Source: Sipunculus nudus (lineage: Eukaryota > Annelida > Sipuncula > Golfingiida > Sipunculidae). From it: a stretch of DNA of 64,000 nt. Under the pieces are notes generated by a model. It had not been told where the DNA came from. It searched no databases and saw only the letters and a list, made by a program, of their open reading frames with translations. How positions within the stretch are numbered: position 1 is the stretch's first letter; the number at the start of each line of letters is the position of its first letter. Below, in pieces: positions 12,136 to 26,191 of the stretch. A program made the position numbers and the translations under genes. The stretch spans positions 72,976,953 through 73,040,952 of the forward strand of contig CM049311.1 of the NCBI GenBank assembly GCA_026874595.1, given 5' to 3'.

Positions 12136-14676
12136 GGCAGAAACCCATTTTTTCTTTCATTTTTATCTGGTGATAACCAATCTACTGTCCATATTTATTG
12201 CTGCATTAAGTTGTACGTTAATATCCATGTAAAACTCACACTGAGCTTTTCTCTCATTCATCCCTGCCTTCTTATTCTTTAAAATCAAGCTGTGATCTAG
12301 GTATAAATAAGGTGCAGAACTTGAAGAAGTTTTAAGTTACATTCACAATCGGTTAATATGTGACCAATGCATCTGGGATTCATCAATAATCCACGTTTTC
12401 TGCAGAAGAGGATCCTTGTATGCACAGTTACCTGTATTATTAAGAAATCTACGTTAATGTGCACCAAACAAATAGTCATGCAAAAAATTGTTGTAAATAG
12501 CTGACCAAATAATGATTGTTGAATAATTAAGTCATTTGAACATGTTGTTTGTTTGCAGAATATTTGCCTTAACTGTTGTCTGTTAGTCTTTGAATGTTCA
12601 GAGCTCTGTTCATGAATCACATCTGTTAAGGTCTTTAATCACCATCATTATACTGTCCACAATCACGACCAACCATTCTGTGATTATATAACACTTTTTG
12701 TGTTGCTTTACACATACTAAATGCAAAATACTACACAATTTTATGAATAAAAGAAATGTCATCTTATCTATGTTTCACTTATCATTTCCCCCAGCGGATA
12801 TGTTTGCTTTTATAATTTCAATTCCTCCTACCCCCACGAACTAACTGCCCCCCCCCCCCCTCTTCTTGTATTATGACCATATAAACTCCCTTTTCATAGA
12901 CATCTATTTTTCAGATATAGGTTTTGAATTGTTAGTGAACTTAAGGTGTCCTAAGGGATGTTTTAATACCCATACACCTTTATGACAAAAAATTGGAAGA
13001 ATATTGTTATTTCATCAGACCAAAAGGGACCATAGCTAAAGTTCTTAATAAGGTCGTCCCCAAAGTCTGGAATGCCAAATTATAATTTGTGGCCCAATAA
13101 TGCAAGTCTGAAATCCAGGATATTTAAGCCTATAGAAATGAGATCCTATAACCTAGTTTTTCATGCAACCAATAATTCTGCTTAGCAAGTAGCCTATGGT
13201 CTTCATAAGAGACATTATTGTGAAAATCCTGAAAACAAGTCCAAAGCTCCAATAGTTATGATATGAACTCAATCTCTCTCTGGTCTGGTTCACTTTAATT
13301 ATACTATTATGTAGTCAGAATGGTGAGGAAGTTATTAGTGACTTTATTTAGGAAAAGGCATTTGGAATAACTTTTGTCATTATAACAACATGAGGAAATA
13401 ATCCGGGATGCAGACAGGCCGCTACCCGAGTGAGTAATCCCCATCAGATAGGTCCACTGTAGCCTGCTTGAAAGCTTAAGGTTGCCTACAGTTGTTAGAT
13501 TTACTTTGGTCCAGTTTACAGTAAACCAATTCTTAGTGCATACAGGAAGATCTGTTTTGAAATCTGCTTGAACTGTCAATCAGTGTTGCATAATGGAACA
13601 TGCCATGCATTTTGTAAGATAGTGTTTCATTTTTGCAGCACAGTGATCTGATTACCAACCAACTGCCATCAGCAAACTCACTTATGTGTTGAATAAACCA
13701 ATTTAGGTTTCTCAGGCCTGTAAAAGGTAAATGAACGAAAAAAAAGAGCACGTACTCTGGTAAAAAAAAAAAAAAAGAGTAGCCTTCATTGAACTAGATC
13801 ATGCAAATACGTGAAGTGCCCGATGGTCACATAATTTCAGGATATCGTATCAAAGTCGTTGTTGAAAATGCCAGTGTTCTAATAAATTGCACAAATATGA
13901 GTCAAGGTCAACCAAAAGTTAATCACTTCGAAAGACCCTTCCGGTAAAATTTGAACAAAATCTAATTAAAACCCTTGGTGTTATCTTGCTAACAAACAAA
14001 CTTTGCCTGTGATTGACCTAAAGAGCATAAGTGAGGGTCACAGCACCAGGAAACATTTTTTTGTCTCAATAATACAGAATTATGATATAATATTTATAGC
14101 TGCCCGCATTTAAGAGATACAAACAAATAAAAAGTACAAGAGGCAGAGGCCCACCCTGTAAAACAATATAGTGATAAAAGAGTAAAATTAGCAACAAGCT
14201 CCCATTTTTTAACACAAACTCAGTTAAGATGTGCTTTGCATACTAAGTATATGTAAACATATTATTCCAAAAGTCAGAAATATACAATTTACCACCCCCA
14301 TGCATGAAGAGAAGGGCATTTTCCACGTGATACTTGCTGAACATTTGCATACACAAGAATTGGGAAGTGTCCCATTCTTGTTCTACTTTTACTGTTAAAG
14401 CAGAAGAGAAATAGTATTTATCACATTTTTTTACTTATAAAAAAAAGGTTAAAAAGTGAACTGCTTAAAAAACAGTAAAAAAAGAGTTATCAGAATAATT
14501 TTCAGTAAATCCTTAAAAAAATAGCCATTCTTTAAAAAGAGTGATTTGGCAGGCCTGCTTCTGTACATTACATGCTGCTAAAAAACATAACACTTTCAGA
14601 CTAAACCTGTTGATTACATCATGATTACTTATGAAACAAGCGCAGATATGGCCCTAGTTGATAATCAAAGATTTTT
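12136..14676. other. intergenic region without a supported gene
   Basis: It contains a C13 tract (12848-12860) and a 15-A run near 13762. Open frames of 90-107 codons show no recognisable domain. Confidence 0.45.
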
Positions 14677-16979
14677 AGCTCAGCTGACTATAAGTCATCT
14701 GAGCTATAGTCGTGGTCCATTGTCCGCTGCCGTCCGTAGATGTGGCACATTTTGAAACCATAAGACCTAGGAATCCAAAATTCGGCATAATGTTAGATGT
14801 CCCCAAGATCTCCTACCAAGCCGAAAACTGGGTCTTTGCAACTTCGTTCCTATGAGAAATTAAGGGAAAACCTCAATTTTTTATTAAAAACCTATTTTCA
14901 CACTTCAGGACTGCCTAATATTAAAACCACTCATCTGTTTTTCCTCATATTTACCATAAATAGTCCTCTATATAGTTCCTATGTACATGCCAGAAATTAG
15001 GTCTGTATTATATAATTAAAAAAAGTTATAGGCTCAAACATAATGCATTTTGTAAAAATTCAGGAAAGATATTTGACCACATAACACAAAACATGTTAAA
15101 GCTAAGGACTTTTTTTTCAGTTATATAACTTTAATTAATCAAAATTAAATTCTATACCCAAAAATTAGATCAAAATCTTTTGAATTTTTTAAAATATTAG
15201 CATAAATAAAAAAAAGTATCTTAAATTTTGCCCAACTTTGACCATGGCATGTTTTTTTCTAGTAAGTACAGTTGATTTAATTTTCACAGCCAGTTTACAT
15301 ATGGATTTAATCTGATGAATTTTGAATTTTAAAGTATAAGCATAAAAAATAGTCTAGCTTTTGGAGTTTTTTAGAGGCCTTGATGTATTTGTATTTTCTA
15401 GCATCATGATCCCACTTTTGTTTACTACAACTTTGCCTGGTAATCCAAAAATTGGCATAATGTTAGATGTCCTTAAGATCTCCTTCCAAGCCAAAAACTG
15501 GGTCTCTGTGACTTTTTTTCTTTGAGAAATTAAGGAAACCTCAATTTTTTTATTAAAATCATTTTTACACTTCAGGAATGCCTAATATCAAAACCATTGA
15601 TCTGAATTTGATCATAGTAAATATGCATATTATCCCATACATTTCCTATGTACATTCCAAAAATTAGGTCAGTATTGCGTAATTTGTTGAACTTATTGGC
15701 CCAAACATAACGCAACTTGAAAAAAAAATAAGGAAACATGTTTACTCACTCAACATAATAATTCTTGAAGCTAGAGACTTTTTTTCAGGGATATAAATCC
15801 GTTTAATCAAGATTCAATTGTACAACGAAAATTAGATCTGAATTTTTTCAAGTTATTAGCATAAATATAAAATCAGTACCTTAAATTTGCCCAACTTTGG
15901 CCATGGCACGTTTTTTTTTCCACTATGTACTGTAGATTTTATTTTCACAGCATGTACACAAAAGGATTTAATCTGTTATAAATCTTAAATTTTTTTATAT
16001 AAAAGCTAAATAAAATTAGGCCAGGTATTGATTTTTTGTGGAGGCTTTTGTTGTATTTCCTTACATTGTCAAGCAGCCCACTTAGGGGTCACGGTAGGTC
16101 ATTCAGTATAGCTCTCTGTGCCCAGGGTGTTGTTATGTTATCCCATCACTCCTGCAAGCCCCCTCTCTTTGTTGAGGCTGTCTGCAGTTATAATACCACA
16201 GGGAGTCTCTCTCTCTTTCTCTCCCCCCCCCCCCCCCCAAACCACACCCAATTCTGTTGACAGACCTGTACTATAAACAAGATGAATCTTATAATTTCTC
16301 ATTTTGCAGCAACCAGCAGTAACAACAGAGACTCCTACCCCACCGACTCCTTCAAAACACAGGACTCATAAACAAGATGAATCTTATAATTTTAATGTTA
16401 AATTAATTCTTTTTGTTGAGACTTGGACAATTTTAATTTTTTTAAAGATAAAAATGTTCAGGAATTGAATTCTAACATTCAAATGTGATAAAATATTATG
16501 ATCTAACGTAAGTGCTAATTGACTAGATTTAAGAAGATATAAATACTTTGTAGCATTTGTATCTCTTAAAGTTGGCCGGGCCTAGGTGTGAATAATACTA
16601 TTAAACTTAGTTTTAAAATCAGAAAAATTGGTCAAACTTTGTGGGAATAATTTTTAAATCATATGGGCATATATTTAACTATTGAAAACTTAATTTCTTC
16701 ACACATTCTTCGTTTATGAAATGTAACCTTTATTTAACACTTAACCGTTGGCCCATTTTTCCCTTGGTGCATCATAAAATCGTTTCAGGCCACAAGTTTA
16801 TTACACAGTGCATATGTTTTAGCTTATGTCCATTATTCTATGATCTACAGAGTTTAATTTTAGCAGCTCCATTTTCTCTTCTCTTTTCAAATGCTAATAT
16901 ACATAAACCAAAAGAAATAGGAAATTTGCTAATTTTTTCCAAAATTCAGCTGAGCAACGTGACCCATGGGTCCCTTGTT
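14677..16979 (+). mobile_element. E2: complete group 1 element, 2.3 kb
   Basis: It starts AGCTCAGCTGACTATAAG with the matching inverted arm TCATCTGAGCT. It has two diverged units (about 14770-15420 and 15435-16010), then a unique region with a C16 tract and a short exon-like insert (16273-16392). The end is CAGCTGAGCAACGTGACCC, the ATGGG palindrome half and CCCTTGTT. Confidence 0.75.
16205..16238. repeat. pyrimidine run ending in C16, inside E2
   Basis: CTCTCTCTTTCTCT followed by sixteen C. Confidence 0.9.
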
Positions 16980-17054
16980 TCATCTCAAATCTTATGGTTT
17001 TTTTTTCTGCTAAAGTCTTTCACCACAGGTAACATACACAAAGACTTCCTTTTT

Positions 17055-19952
17055 AGCTCAGCTGACTGTAAGTCATCTGAGCTATAGCGATCATGCTTTG
17101 TCCGTCGTCCGTCTGTCTGTCTGTCTGTCAGTTAACCTGGCACAAATCGTAACCGCTGGACCTAGAATCTTGTACCTTTATAAGAGAGGTCCATGAAAAA
17201 TCTCCTTGGAAACCAGAAATTAGGTCTCTGTTACCCATATCCTTTGAGCTATGGGGCCCCAAAGTACCCCCCAGAAAAGTCAAAAATTTCATACAAAAAC
17301 TTCAATATCTCATTAACTACATCACTGATGGTCATGATTTTTGGCATACATATTGATCATGAGATGTTACATCAGTTCCTGCAGACTGGTGGCACCACCT
17401 GTATTTTTCGATTTTTTACGAATTTTTTTCTCTATTTTTGAGACCTTTAAAATGTGAACATCTGTTAACAGGGCACAAATCGTAAAGACTGGACCTAGAA
17501 TCTTCATTCTTGACACACTGAGAGACCTATGAAAAGTCTCTATGGAAACCAGAAATTAGGTCTCTGTTACCCATATCCCTTGAGCTATGGGGCCCAAAAG
17601 TGCCCCCCAGAATAGTCAAAATTTCATACAAAAACTTCAATATCTCATTAACTACATCACTGATGGTCATGATTTTTGGCAATATTAATCATGAGATGTT
17701 TCATCAGTTGCTGCAGACTGGTGGCACTACCTGTATTTTTCGATTTTTTACAAATTTGTTTTCTCTATTTTTGAGACCTTTAAAATGTGAACATCTGTTA
17801 ACAGGGCACAAATTGTAAAGACTGGACCTAGAATCTTCATTCTTTACACAATGTGACACCTATGAAAAGTCTCCATGGAAACCAGAAATTAGGTCTCTGT
17901 TGCCCATATCCTTCGAGCAATGGGGCCCAAAAATACCCCCAAGAATAGTCAAAAATTTCTTACAAAAACTTCAATATCTCATTAACTACATCATTGATGG
18001 TCATGATTTTTGGCATACATATTGATCATGAGATTTTACATCAGTTCCTGCAGACTGGTGGCGCCACCTGTATTTTTCGATTTTTTATGAATTTTTTTCT
18101 CTATTTTTGAGACCTTTAAAATGTGAACATCTGTTAACAGGGCACAAATCGTAAAGACTGGACCTAGAATCTTCATTCTTGACACACTGAGAGACCTATG
18201 AAAAGTCTCTATGGAAACCAGAAATTAGGTCTCTGTTCCCCATATCCCTTGAGCTATGGGGCCCAAAATGGCCCCCCCGAATAATCAAAATTTCATACAA
18301 AAACTTCAATTTCTCATTAACTACATCACTGATGGTCATGATTTTTGGCATACATATTAATCATGAGATGTTTCATCAGTTGCTGCAGACTGGTGGCGCC
18401 ACCTGTATTTTTTTTCCGATTTTTTACAAATTTGTTTTCTCTATTTTTGAGACCTTTAAAATGTGAACATCTGTTAAAAGGGCACAAATCGTAAAGACTG
18501 GACCTAGAATCTTCATTCTTGACACACTGAGAGACCTATGAAAAGTCTCTATGGAAACCAGAAATTAGGTCTCTGTTCCCCATATCCCTTGAGCTATGGG
18601 GCCCAAAAGTGCCCCCCAGAATAGTCAAAATTTCATACAAAAACTTCAATATCTCATTAACTACATCACTGATGGTCATGATTTTTGGCATACATATTAA
18701 TCATGAGATGTTTCATCAGTTGCTGCAGACTAGTGGCGCCACCTGTATTTTTCGATTTTTTACAAATTTGTTTTCTCAATTTTTGAGACCTTTAAAAATG
18801 TGAACATTTTATAACAGGGCACAAATCGTATAAACTGGACCTAGAATCTTCATTCTTGACACAGGGAGACCCATGAAAAGTCTCCATGGAAACCTGAAAT
18901 TAGACCTCTGTTACCCATATCCTTTGAGCAATGACACTCCAAAGTACAGCTCAGAATAATGGAAAATTTGATACAAAAGCTGAAGTATCTGAACAACTAA
19001 TGCAGAGATCACCATAATTGTTTGCATGGATATTGATCATGGAGTGTTTCATCAGTTTCTGCAGACTGGTGGGACAACCTGTATTTGTTCGAGTTTTTTT
19101 ATGAATTTTTTTTCTCTATTTTTTAAACCTTTCAAGATATGAACATCTGTTAACAGGGCACAAATCATAACAACTGGACCTAGAATCTTCATTCTTGACA
19201 CACAGGGAGACCCATGAAAAGTCTCCATGGAAATCTGAAATTAGGTCTCTGTTACCCATATCCTTTAAGCTGTAGGGTTCCAAACTACCCCTCAGATTAA
19301 TGAAAAATTTGATTAAAAAATTGCAGTATCTCAATAACTACAACACTGATGGTCATGATTTTTGTCATACATATTGATCATGAGATGTTCCATCAGTTTC
19401 TGCAGACTGGTGGCGCCACCTGTATTTTTCGATTTTTAACGAATTTTTTTCTCTTTTTTTGAGACCTTTAAAAATGTGAACATTGTTAACAGGGCACCAA
19501 TTGTATAGACTGGACCTAGAATCTTCATTCTTAACACAATGAGAGACCTATATGAAAAGGCTCTATAGAAACCAGAAATTAGGTCTCTGTTACCCATATC
19601 CTTTGAGCAATGTGGCCCCAAAGTACCCCTCAGAATAATGGAACTTTGATACAAAAGCTTAAGTATCTGAACAACTAATGCAGAGATCACCATGATTCTT
19701 TGCATGGATATTGACCATTCAGTGTTTTTATTAGTTTCTGCAAACTGGTGGAGCCACCTGTATTTTTTAAAAAAGTTTATGCATTTTTTCTCTATTTTTA
19801 AGATATATAAATACAGACACAACTCGCCTGTTGTTTAATCTGTTTGATGCTTCAGTTGAATGGGTATATATACTACCATTCAGATGATAAAATTTCCTTT
19901 TGCGAATCTCTTCCCAGTCAGCTGAGCGTCATGACCCATGGGTCACTTGTTT
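17055..19952 (+). mobile_element. E3: group 1 element with about eight 335-bp tandem units
   Basis: It has the same ends as E2: AGCTCAGCTGACTGTAAGTC at the start, and CAGCTGAGCGTCATGACCCA plus CACTTGTT at the end. The core differs. It is a tandem array whose units repeat GACCTAGAATCTT, GGAAACCAGAAATTAGGTCT, a CCCATATCC box and CTGGTGGCGCCACCTGTA, with a spacing near 335 bp. It lies only 75 bp from E2, in the same orientation. Confidence 0.78.
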
Positions 19953-20230
19953 GTTTATAATTTTATTCTTTGCTATGACCTCCTTTCAACCCTAATAAAT
20001 AACCAAAAACATAGCATAACAAATCCCAAAATATGGGTGTACTCCTTCATTTTACAAAAAAAAAAAAAAAAAAAAAGCAATCAAACTTTGAATATGAGTT
20101 TCAAAGACAAGAACAATAACCACTGACTATCCCTTGTCAGGGGCCTTTGATATTAAAAGTTTTTGTAACCCCATTTCGCTCCATGACTATCTGGTCAATC
20201 ACTTCAAAAAGGATCAGACAGGAATACCGG

Positions 20231-20244
20231 TACACACACACCCT

Positions 20245-20280
<36 letters not shown>

Positions 20281-20281
20281 A
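20231..20281. repeat. (CA)n(TA)n compound microsatellite
   Basis: CACACA with one CCCT interruption, passing into TATATA. Confidence 0.97.
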
Positions 20282-20596
20282 AACATACATACAATCAACC
20301 AGTCACAGCAAAAACTAAAACACCTGTGCATGCAGTCTTGATGTCCATCAGGTAAAACCTACAGGTACGAGGGTTCCAGCTGGGAAAAAATAAACATGGT
20401 TCGATTATGTTTTCTAAATTATTTACAAAATAACAACCCAATTCCAGTGTTAATAATACTGTATCTGACACAGAAACATGGTTCCTATGAGTTAATATTC
20501 ACATAAACGAGGACCTACAACTGGGGGATTTGTGGAGATAAATAAACACCTCAGAGACCAGCCTTGACACTGTATTATTTAATCTCTGTAACAAGC

Positions 20597-20602
20597 TTTA
20601 TT
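20597..20602 (-). terminator. one of several candidate poly(A) signals for IBTK
   Basis: AATAAA on the minus strand occurs at 20597-20602, 20765-20770, 23222-23227 and 24608-24613, below the IBTK stop. None can be preferred from sequence alone. Use of the most distal one would imply a 5.4-kb 3' UTR. Confidence 0.2.
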
Positions 20603-22308
20603 TAATTTGCCATTCCACACGATTCTGCTTTTCAAATCATAAATTATTTTTATATTAAAAAAAGGATGATTTTCTAAAATTTGTGGATTTAAATACTCTT
20701 CTGCAAATTATGACAGAATAAAAAGACAAATAACTGCTATGTTGAAGAAGTACTTGTTAAATTCTTTATTCATTATTACAATGTATTTACTAAACAGAAG
20801 ACAAATTGCTAATTAAAAAAAAATATTATTAATGTGCATTTCCAATTAATTAAAAAAAAAAGATTTATGTGCATCTTCAATATTCTAAAATGATACCCAA
20901 ACCATGATCAATAGGAACATTTCTTAAGAAACACTTGAAAGTTCACAATTTCAAATCTCAAGAACAAAAGAAAAATTCATGATAAAGGGGATGAGAAAGT
21001 CCTTAATTAATGCTAGCAAAAATTATACCACACAGGATCCAGAATTTAAGACATTTAAACAGTACACATACAAAAATATTAACATAAAACATATAAGTAA
21101 GTGATCTAATAAAAAGTATTACACATATTGTGCTAAGAAAAGCAGCCAGACACATTCAATCAGGTCATAAAAAATTCATAACTCTCCGACTTTTTACCTA
21201 AATGTACAGCATGATTCAAGTCTACCCATCAGCACATGTCATACTGAAAAATGTACAAAGCAAGTTATTGTAAGGCAAGAATAGATAAATGAAAAATAAA
21301 GTTATGACTGGCTTCAGTGACATGCTACATTTTTGTTTCATCCCCAGAAATGCTATGTCAGTACCACAGGGAGAGGGATGTGTAAAGTTAGGGTTTCACA
21401 TTTTAGAACTTGTTGTGATACAATATAACAAACAGCAATAAAGCCATATAGTGTACCAGGTATATACTGGTGCTATATATACAGCAGTATGCAACTGGTA
21501 TATATACTCTGTCACTATAACATATTTATGTTGCCCTTTTATATGTGAGGGTTTTCAAATTTGTGATATTCCTCAGAAGGAAATTATCATAAAAATAAAA
21601 CCTTTGTGAATGGGAGGCTCCATTTTCTTGTTGAAGACAAGTAAAAAGAAATGGTTTGCTATTATAAATGATGTCAAATCTTTCAATTCATCTGCCAATG
21701 ATGAACAGCATCAGTAATTTCTACTTTACTTATGTTCACTTGAGTCCCAGGCCAATCGTTATGATTTTGCCCACATATTATATAATATAATGAATTCCTA
21801 TAATACTGGATATGCTCAGTGTAGATTACTGTATAAATGGTAGAACCTTCGCAAAACAATGAAAATGTGAAAATCAATAAATTTTTACTACATGAATATG
21901 AAACCAACCGAAGTATCTCAACATGAATGTAGTATTATATGTACAGCACAAGCAACACTAATGCTTTAAGAAACTAATGGATTACACACCCATGCACACT
22001 CCGACATCCATACTTGTAACAATATGACTGACATAGCTCAGATCTGGTATAATCCTCAGTATAAACACATTCACAATCACGAGACTGACTCACTCTCCAT
22101 ACCCTATAACTATGTCATTCCCTCAACATTCTCTCTTTGTGCATTAAACAAATCCTGTTTAAAAACAAAATGGTCCACACAACGTGATTTTAAGTATGAA
22201 ACAAAGCTAACTAAAACAGAAATAACCAGTTACGAATAAGCCTTTTTTTAAAAGTTCCCCAGCGCTGGTTTGAACTAACTTGGCCCTCTATTTATTTAGC
22301 AGGGTTGG

Positions 22309-22646
22309 GGCAAGGTACTTGTACCCAGATACCCAGTCCAGAGTACCTGTATCTGTGCAATATGAGTAGGAATTACCTGATACCTGCACCTAGTACTAAA
22401 GTATCTGTAACTGCTATAAAGTTTTCCAGGTATATGTATGAAACTGAAAATAGATATGTTGACTTGTATATAAATGAACTAAAATACTATTATTTTAAAT
22501 ATTTCTGAACTGAGGAAAAATTATCTGTACCTGTACCCTGGTACTTTCTAAAAGTACCAGTACCAGTACTTTGGCACTGTAAAACAAATCTTTACCTGAT
22601 CATCTCATAAATACCTATACCTAGGTAATGTCACTTGTACCTTGCC
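22309..22646. mobile_element. 338-bp MITE-like element rich in GTACC words
   Basis: It is bounded by GGCAAGGTACTTGTACC and ACTTGTACCTTGCC in inverted orientation. Its interior is crowded with TACCTG, GGTAC and CCAGTACC words in both orientations. Confidence 0.5.
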
Positions 22647-23643
22647 TAAATCTGTTATTATGTAGGGTAATGATCAGACACTGATCTCCACTGTGTCTAT
22701 ATGACGTCAGTACTTAAATCAATCTTTAATGTTAACTGACTTTGACAAGGGAATAATTTCCATGAAAAGACTGAAACGGTGTATATAAAAAAACAAAATA
22801 TACACAGACGGGAATAATGATTTTCTGTTGAGTATCCTTCATATACTCTATACATATATTTCTCTGCTATTATTTTTCATTATGTAGCTCTAAGATACAG
22901 TTGTACAGCAAGGTTTTATATTTTGGCAAACCCATACCAATGGTTCTCAACTGCCAAAAATGATTCGGGACTTTGTATTTAGTGGGACCCCGCTTGATTT
23001 TGCTCCCAGGGTGCACCATTTTCAGAGCCTTTTGAGGGTCTTATTACAGTTTCTGTTAATATAGCTGTGATATAGGTTTCTCAAAACACAGACCGAAACA
23101 AAATGATCATAATGGATTACTGAGTTCCTGGATGCACTGTCCTCAAGCACAAAAATTCTCACTGACCAGTCTGTAGAGACCACTTGCAACTTGGCAACCT
23201 CGGCCATTAACCAAGGAATACTTTATTAGAGGGAAAAGCAAAATATTACAGAAGGTCAACAAGTGCTTTGTTGAAATATCATGTGACTGAAGTCCAGCTT
23301 GGCAGAACCACAGTGTTAGGGATAATGATGTCCCTCAAAAAAAAAAAAAAAAAACATAACACAAAAGTATATGGACAACTGTAGTTCAATCTGATCAATA
23401 ACAAATAAATTCTAAACTTATCAGATCATAAACTACATCAAAGCTGATAATGTACAGCCTTTAACGTTTGTAACTAGTAATAAATAATAACAATACAAGG
23501 CTCTGAACCCCATTGATTCTAACAGGGCTATAGGTATGTACAATAAAAATACAAAAGAATGTACATGTACATGTATACTACACATTTTATATTCTGAAGC
23601 ATCAACTACTGCTACTGTGGTGGGTAGGTACAATACTAGTCAA

Positions 23644-23715
23644 ACAATGAAACCTCTCCATATAGACACCTCCCAAACAAGGACACCTGTAAATTACAAC
23701 CACACAGAAATGTCC
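23644..23715. mobile_element. second pogo/Tigger-like terminal fragment
   Basis: CAATGAAACCTCTCC, GACACCTCCC and GGACACCTGT follow the same pattern as 38258. There is no partner terminus nearby. Confidence 0.3.
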
Positions 23716-24326
23716 GAGGAAACATGATCGTTACATTTTACCTCTGCAGCAGAGCACATTTAAGTTTCCTCTCTAGACACTAGGTGGCACTGTGATACCC
23801 GACCAGTGAGGCTGCAAACAAGGATTGGATGCAAAATGCTCTGCAGCTTATTTTTTTTTTTCAAATACTACTGACACAATTCAAGTTCTAAGGACCAAAA
23901 GCTGAAAATGTTATATAGTAGTGGTTGACAGGACAGCCTTTAGAGAATCTTCTATCAATTCCTTGGCTATGAGCCACAGATTGGTCAGTGTTTTTGGTTG
24001 GACATCTTTCATGCTTTAAAAATGATTTTTCAATCACTTAAAAGCATAGTGTTTTGTGCTTCCCCTGCTATAAACAGGAAAGAAAGCATATTAGACAAGA
24101 AAGGCTTGCCCGTATCTGGAAAAACACCGTGCTCACATGCTGACTGTTTGGTCAAGTGCCCATGTTGTCCTTGTAGAAGACTCTACTACAGACACCACAA
24201 CTGTTCACATCCCTAAGTTCATTATACAACACTAATTATCCTGTGTGAGCAGAAACAATGTTTATCACTATGGAAATAGTGAACACATACAATATAAATA
24301 AGGATTCTATATACCATGCATCCATG

Positions 24327-24344
24327 CTCTCTCTCTCTCTCTCT
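24327..24344. repeat. (CT)n microsatellite
   Basis: A run of about nine CT dinucleotides. Confidence 0.9.
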
Positions 24345-24649
24345 TATGCGTGGATTTCTCCTTGGAAGAACTTGAGAATAATACATTAACCTCTAAGTGA
24401 ATCCAAAAGGTTATGAAACTATTCCTGACAAGAGTAATCCTGATTCTTGGAGAAAAAGCTTACCTATTATACTGATGAATGAATTTCTCATTTGTAATGT
24501 TTTAAAACAATGGCCTGTGAACAATCTGTTCAGTACAAAAAAGGTTTGATTCAAATATGTTCACAAAGGACAAATCTAATTTTAATATGTAAATCTTGCA
24601 GGTAAAATTTATTTGATATTCTAGCAGATCTTGGAAGACATCATATTCA

Positions 24650-24980
24650 ACTATAAAAAGAAATACATGAGCATTCCTGTCAAATTTGTACATAATAAAC
24701 AGGATTCCTGCACTGCTCTGTTGATAACAAACAGAAGAATTGCTGACATATCCTGCCAGTAATAAACAAATATTTCTTGTTTAAGCCATTTATAATCATG
24801 AGCGTTCCCGTTTATGGCATCCATAGAAGCATTCCTGTAGGATATATCTATATAATAATAAGCAGAAGATTTTCTGTTCATTCCATCTTTAATTGCGAGA
24901 ATTCCTCCATGATTTGGCCACAAACAGGAGCATTCCTGTTTAATATAACTATAAATAAAATAAGCAATTCCTGTTAATTT
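24650..24980. repeat. degenerate repeat of an ATTCCTGT word
   Basis: GAGCATTCCTGT, GGATTCCTGC, GAGCGTTCCCGTT, AGCATTCCTGT and AGCAATTCCTGTT recur every 40-70 bp between A/T-rich spacers. It looks like an old, eroded tandem repeat. The 132-codon open frame across it is not credible as a gene. Confidence 0.45.
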
Positions 24981-26056
24981 CATCCTTATTGAGCTGTCAA
25001 CACATTCAGCAGGGGTTGATAGTTGGTGAATATATATAACAAGCAGCACTGCCCCATTATTTCCACATCAAACAAACCGTTCCTACACCAGCATGTCAGT
25101 CATTAGGGTGTCAATAACGTACAGTATACATCCCTATTCTATCAATAACTTGCACATTTCCTGGCACCTCCATAGTATCACATATTCTGGATATACATTC
25201 TTTAGGATCCTCACAAACAATCACTGAAACCACAGCTCTGAACTTTATAAGCAGGATATTACTTAATCTTTTAAAATAAACAAGCACTATCAGTCAACAC
25301 ATTAAACTCCGTATTAAACAGGGATCTCCCCATGTCCTTCTCAACAAATAATTAGAATAACAGCACCACTTAGTTCTCTGAGCACAAAATCTATCTGTAC
25401 TGTAATAAAACAGGAATCACAACATGTATAATCTAGCCATGTACAGCAGTACTCTCACAGGTTTACAGGAAAAGGTAACACATTAAGTGAAAAAGTGAAT
25501 GATATACAAAGGAAAAAATGAAAAAAAATTAAGTTTTAAATGATTTCTGACATATGTGGCCCTGTAGCTGCCAGGGTATTATGTAGCATCAGTTACAGGA
25601 GCACCAGCACCAGTTTAATATGGAACAAATCTTGAATACACTGATGGTGCCCTCTAATGATTGTGTATCAATTTAACCTATATGTCATAACATGATAAAG
25701 GCATGATAAATGCAAGACATTATAAACCTTTTACCAAACCCATAAAATTCAAATTACCATATTAAATACCACCTGAAGATTTGACTAAAGAAAAGAAGAA
25801 ATTAAATATATAATGCCAAAAAGAAATTCAGCACCTAGCAAAGTATTATGCATGAACATTGCAGCTAAATACACCAAATTCTCCACTATACAACTGGTTC
25901 ACAGGGCTTAATTCCAGATTTTGCTCATTCCATGCACAACACAACCAGGTTCTTTATGATGATGATATTTTCATGTTTTTCTTTAACATCTCAGGAGCAC
26001 ATATTTAAGGTATAATGTGCTGACATCCACCAGATGGCACCTTCAGATGGTTCCAC

Positions 26057-26191
26057 TCAGGGGTGTTTAGACATGGCGGCCCATGTAGGAGACGCCATGA
26101 CTGCTGGTACTCTCTCAACTGTGATGTGCTCATCCAGCATGCTGTCAGCCTTGTAGTGCTGTAAAAGCTCATTCATGGCTTGCTCTTCAAG
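26057..26191 (-). CDS. IBTK: IBTK terminal coding exon with stop codon
   Basis: The acceptor is CTGTTTCAG. It encodes LEEQAMNELLQHYKADS, then HITVERVPAVMASPTWAAM and a TGA stop. It reads in phase with exon 18 across a 7.8-kb intron that holds E4 and E5. Downstream 3' UTR is expected at lower coordinates. Confidence 0.95.
   Translation of the reverse strand, partial: LEEQAMNELLQHYKADSMLDEHITVERVPAVMASPTWAAMSKHP

Larger units (their letters stand above)
19953..26056. other. region downstream of IBTK; 3' UTR of unknown extent plus intergenic DNA
   Basis: Apart from the repeats listed separately, AT-rich sequence without credible coding exons. It has A-runs at 20056-20076 and about 23337-23354. 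Confidence 0.4.

Noticed and set aside
16716-17087. 123-codon open frame on the + strand
   Set aside because: It spans the E2 terminus, the spacer and the start of E3. It has no domain or splice support.
24651-25049. 132-codon minus-strand frame
   Set aside because: It lies over a degenerate repeat (ATTCCTGT words) and shows internal repetition of the same residues, with no known domain.
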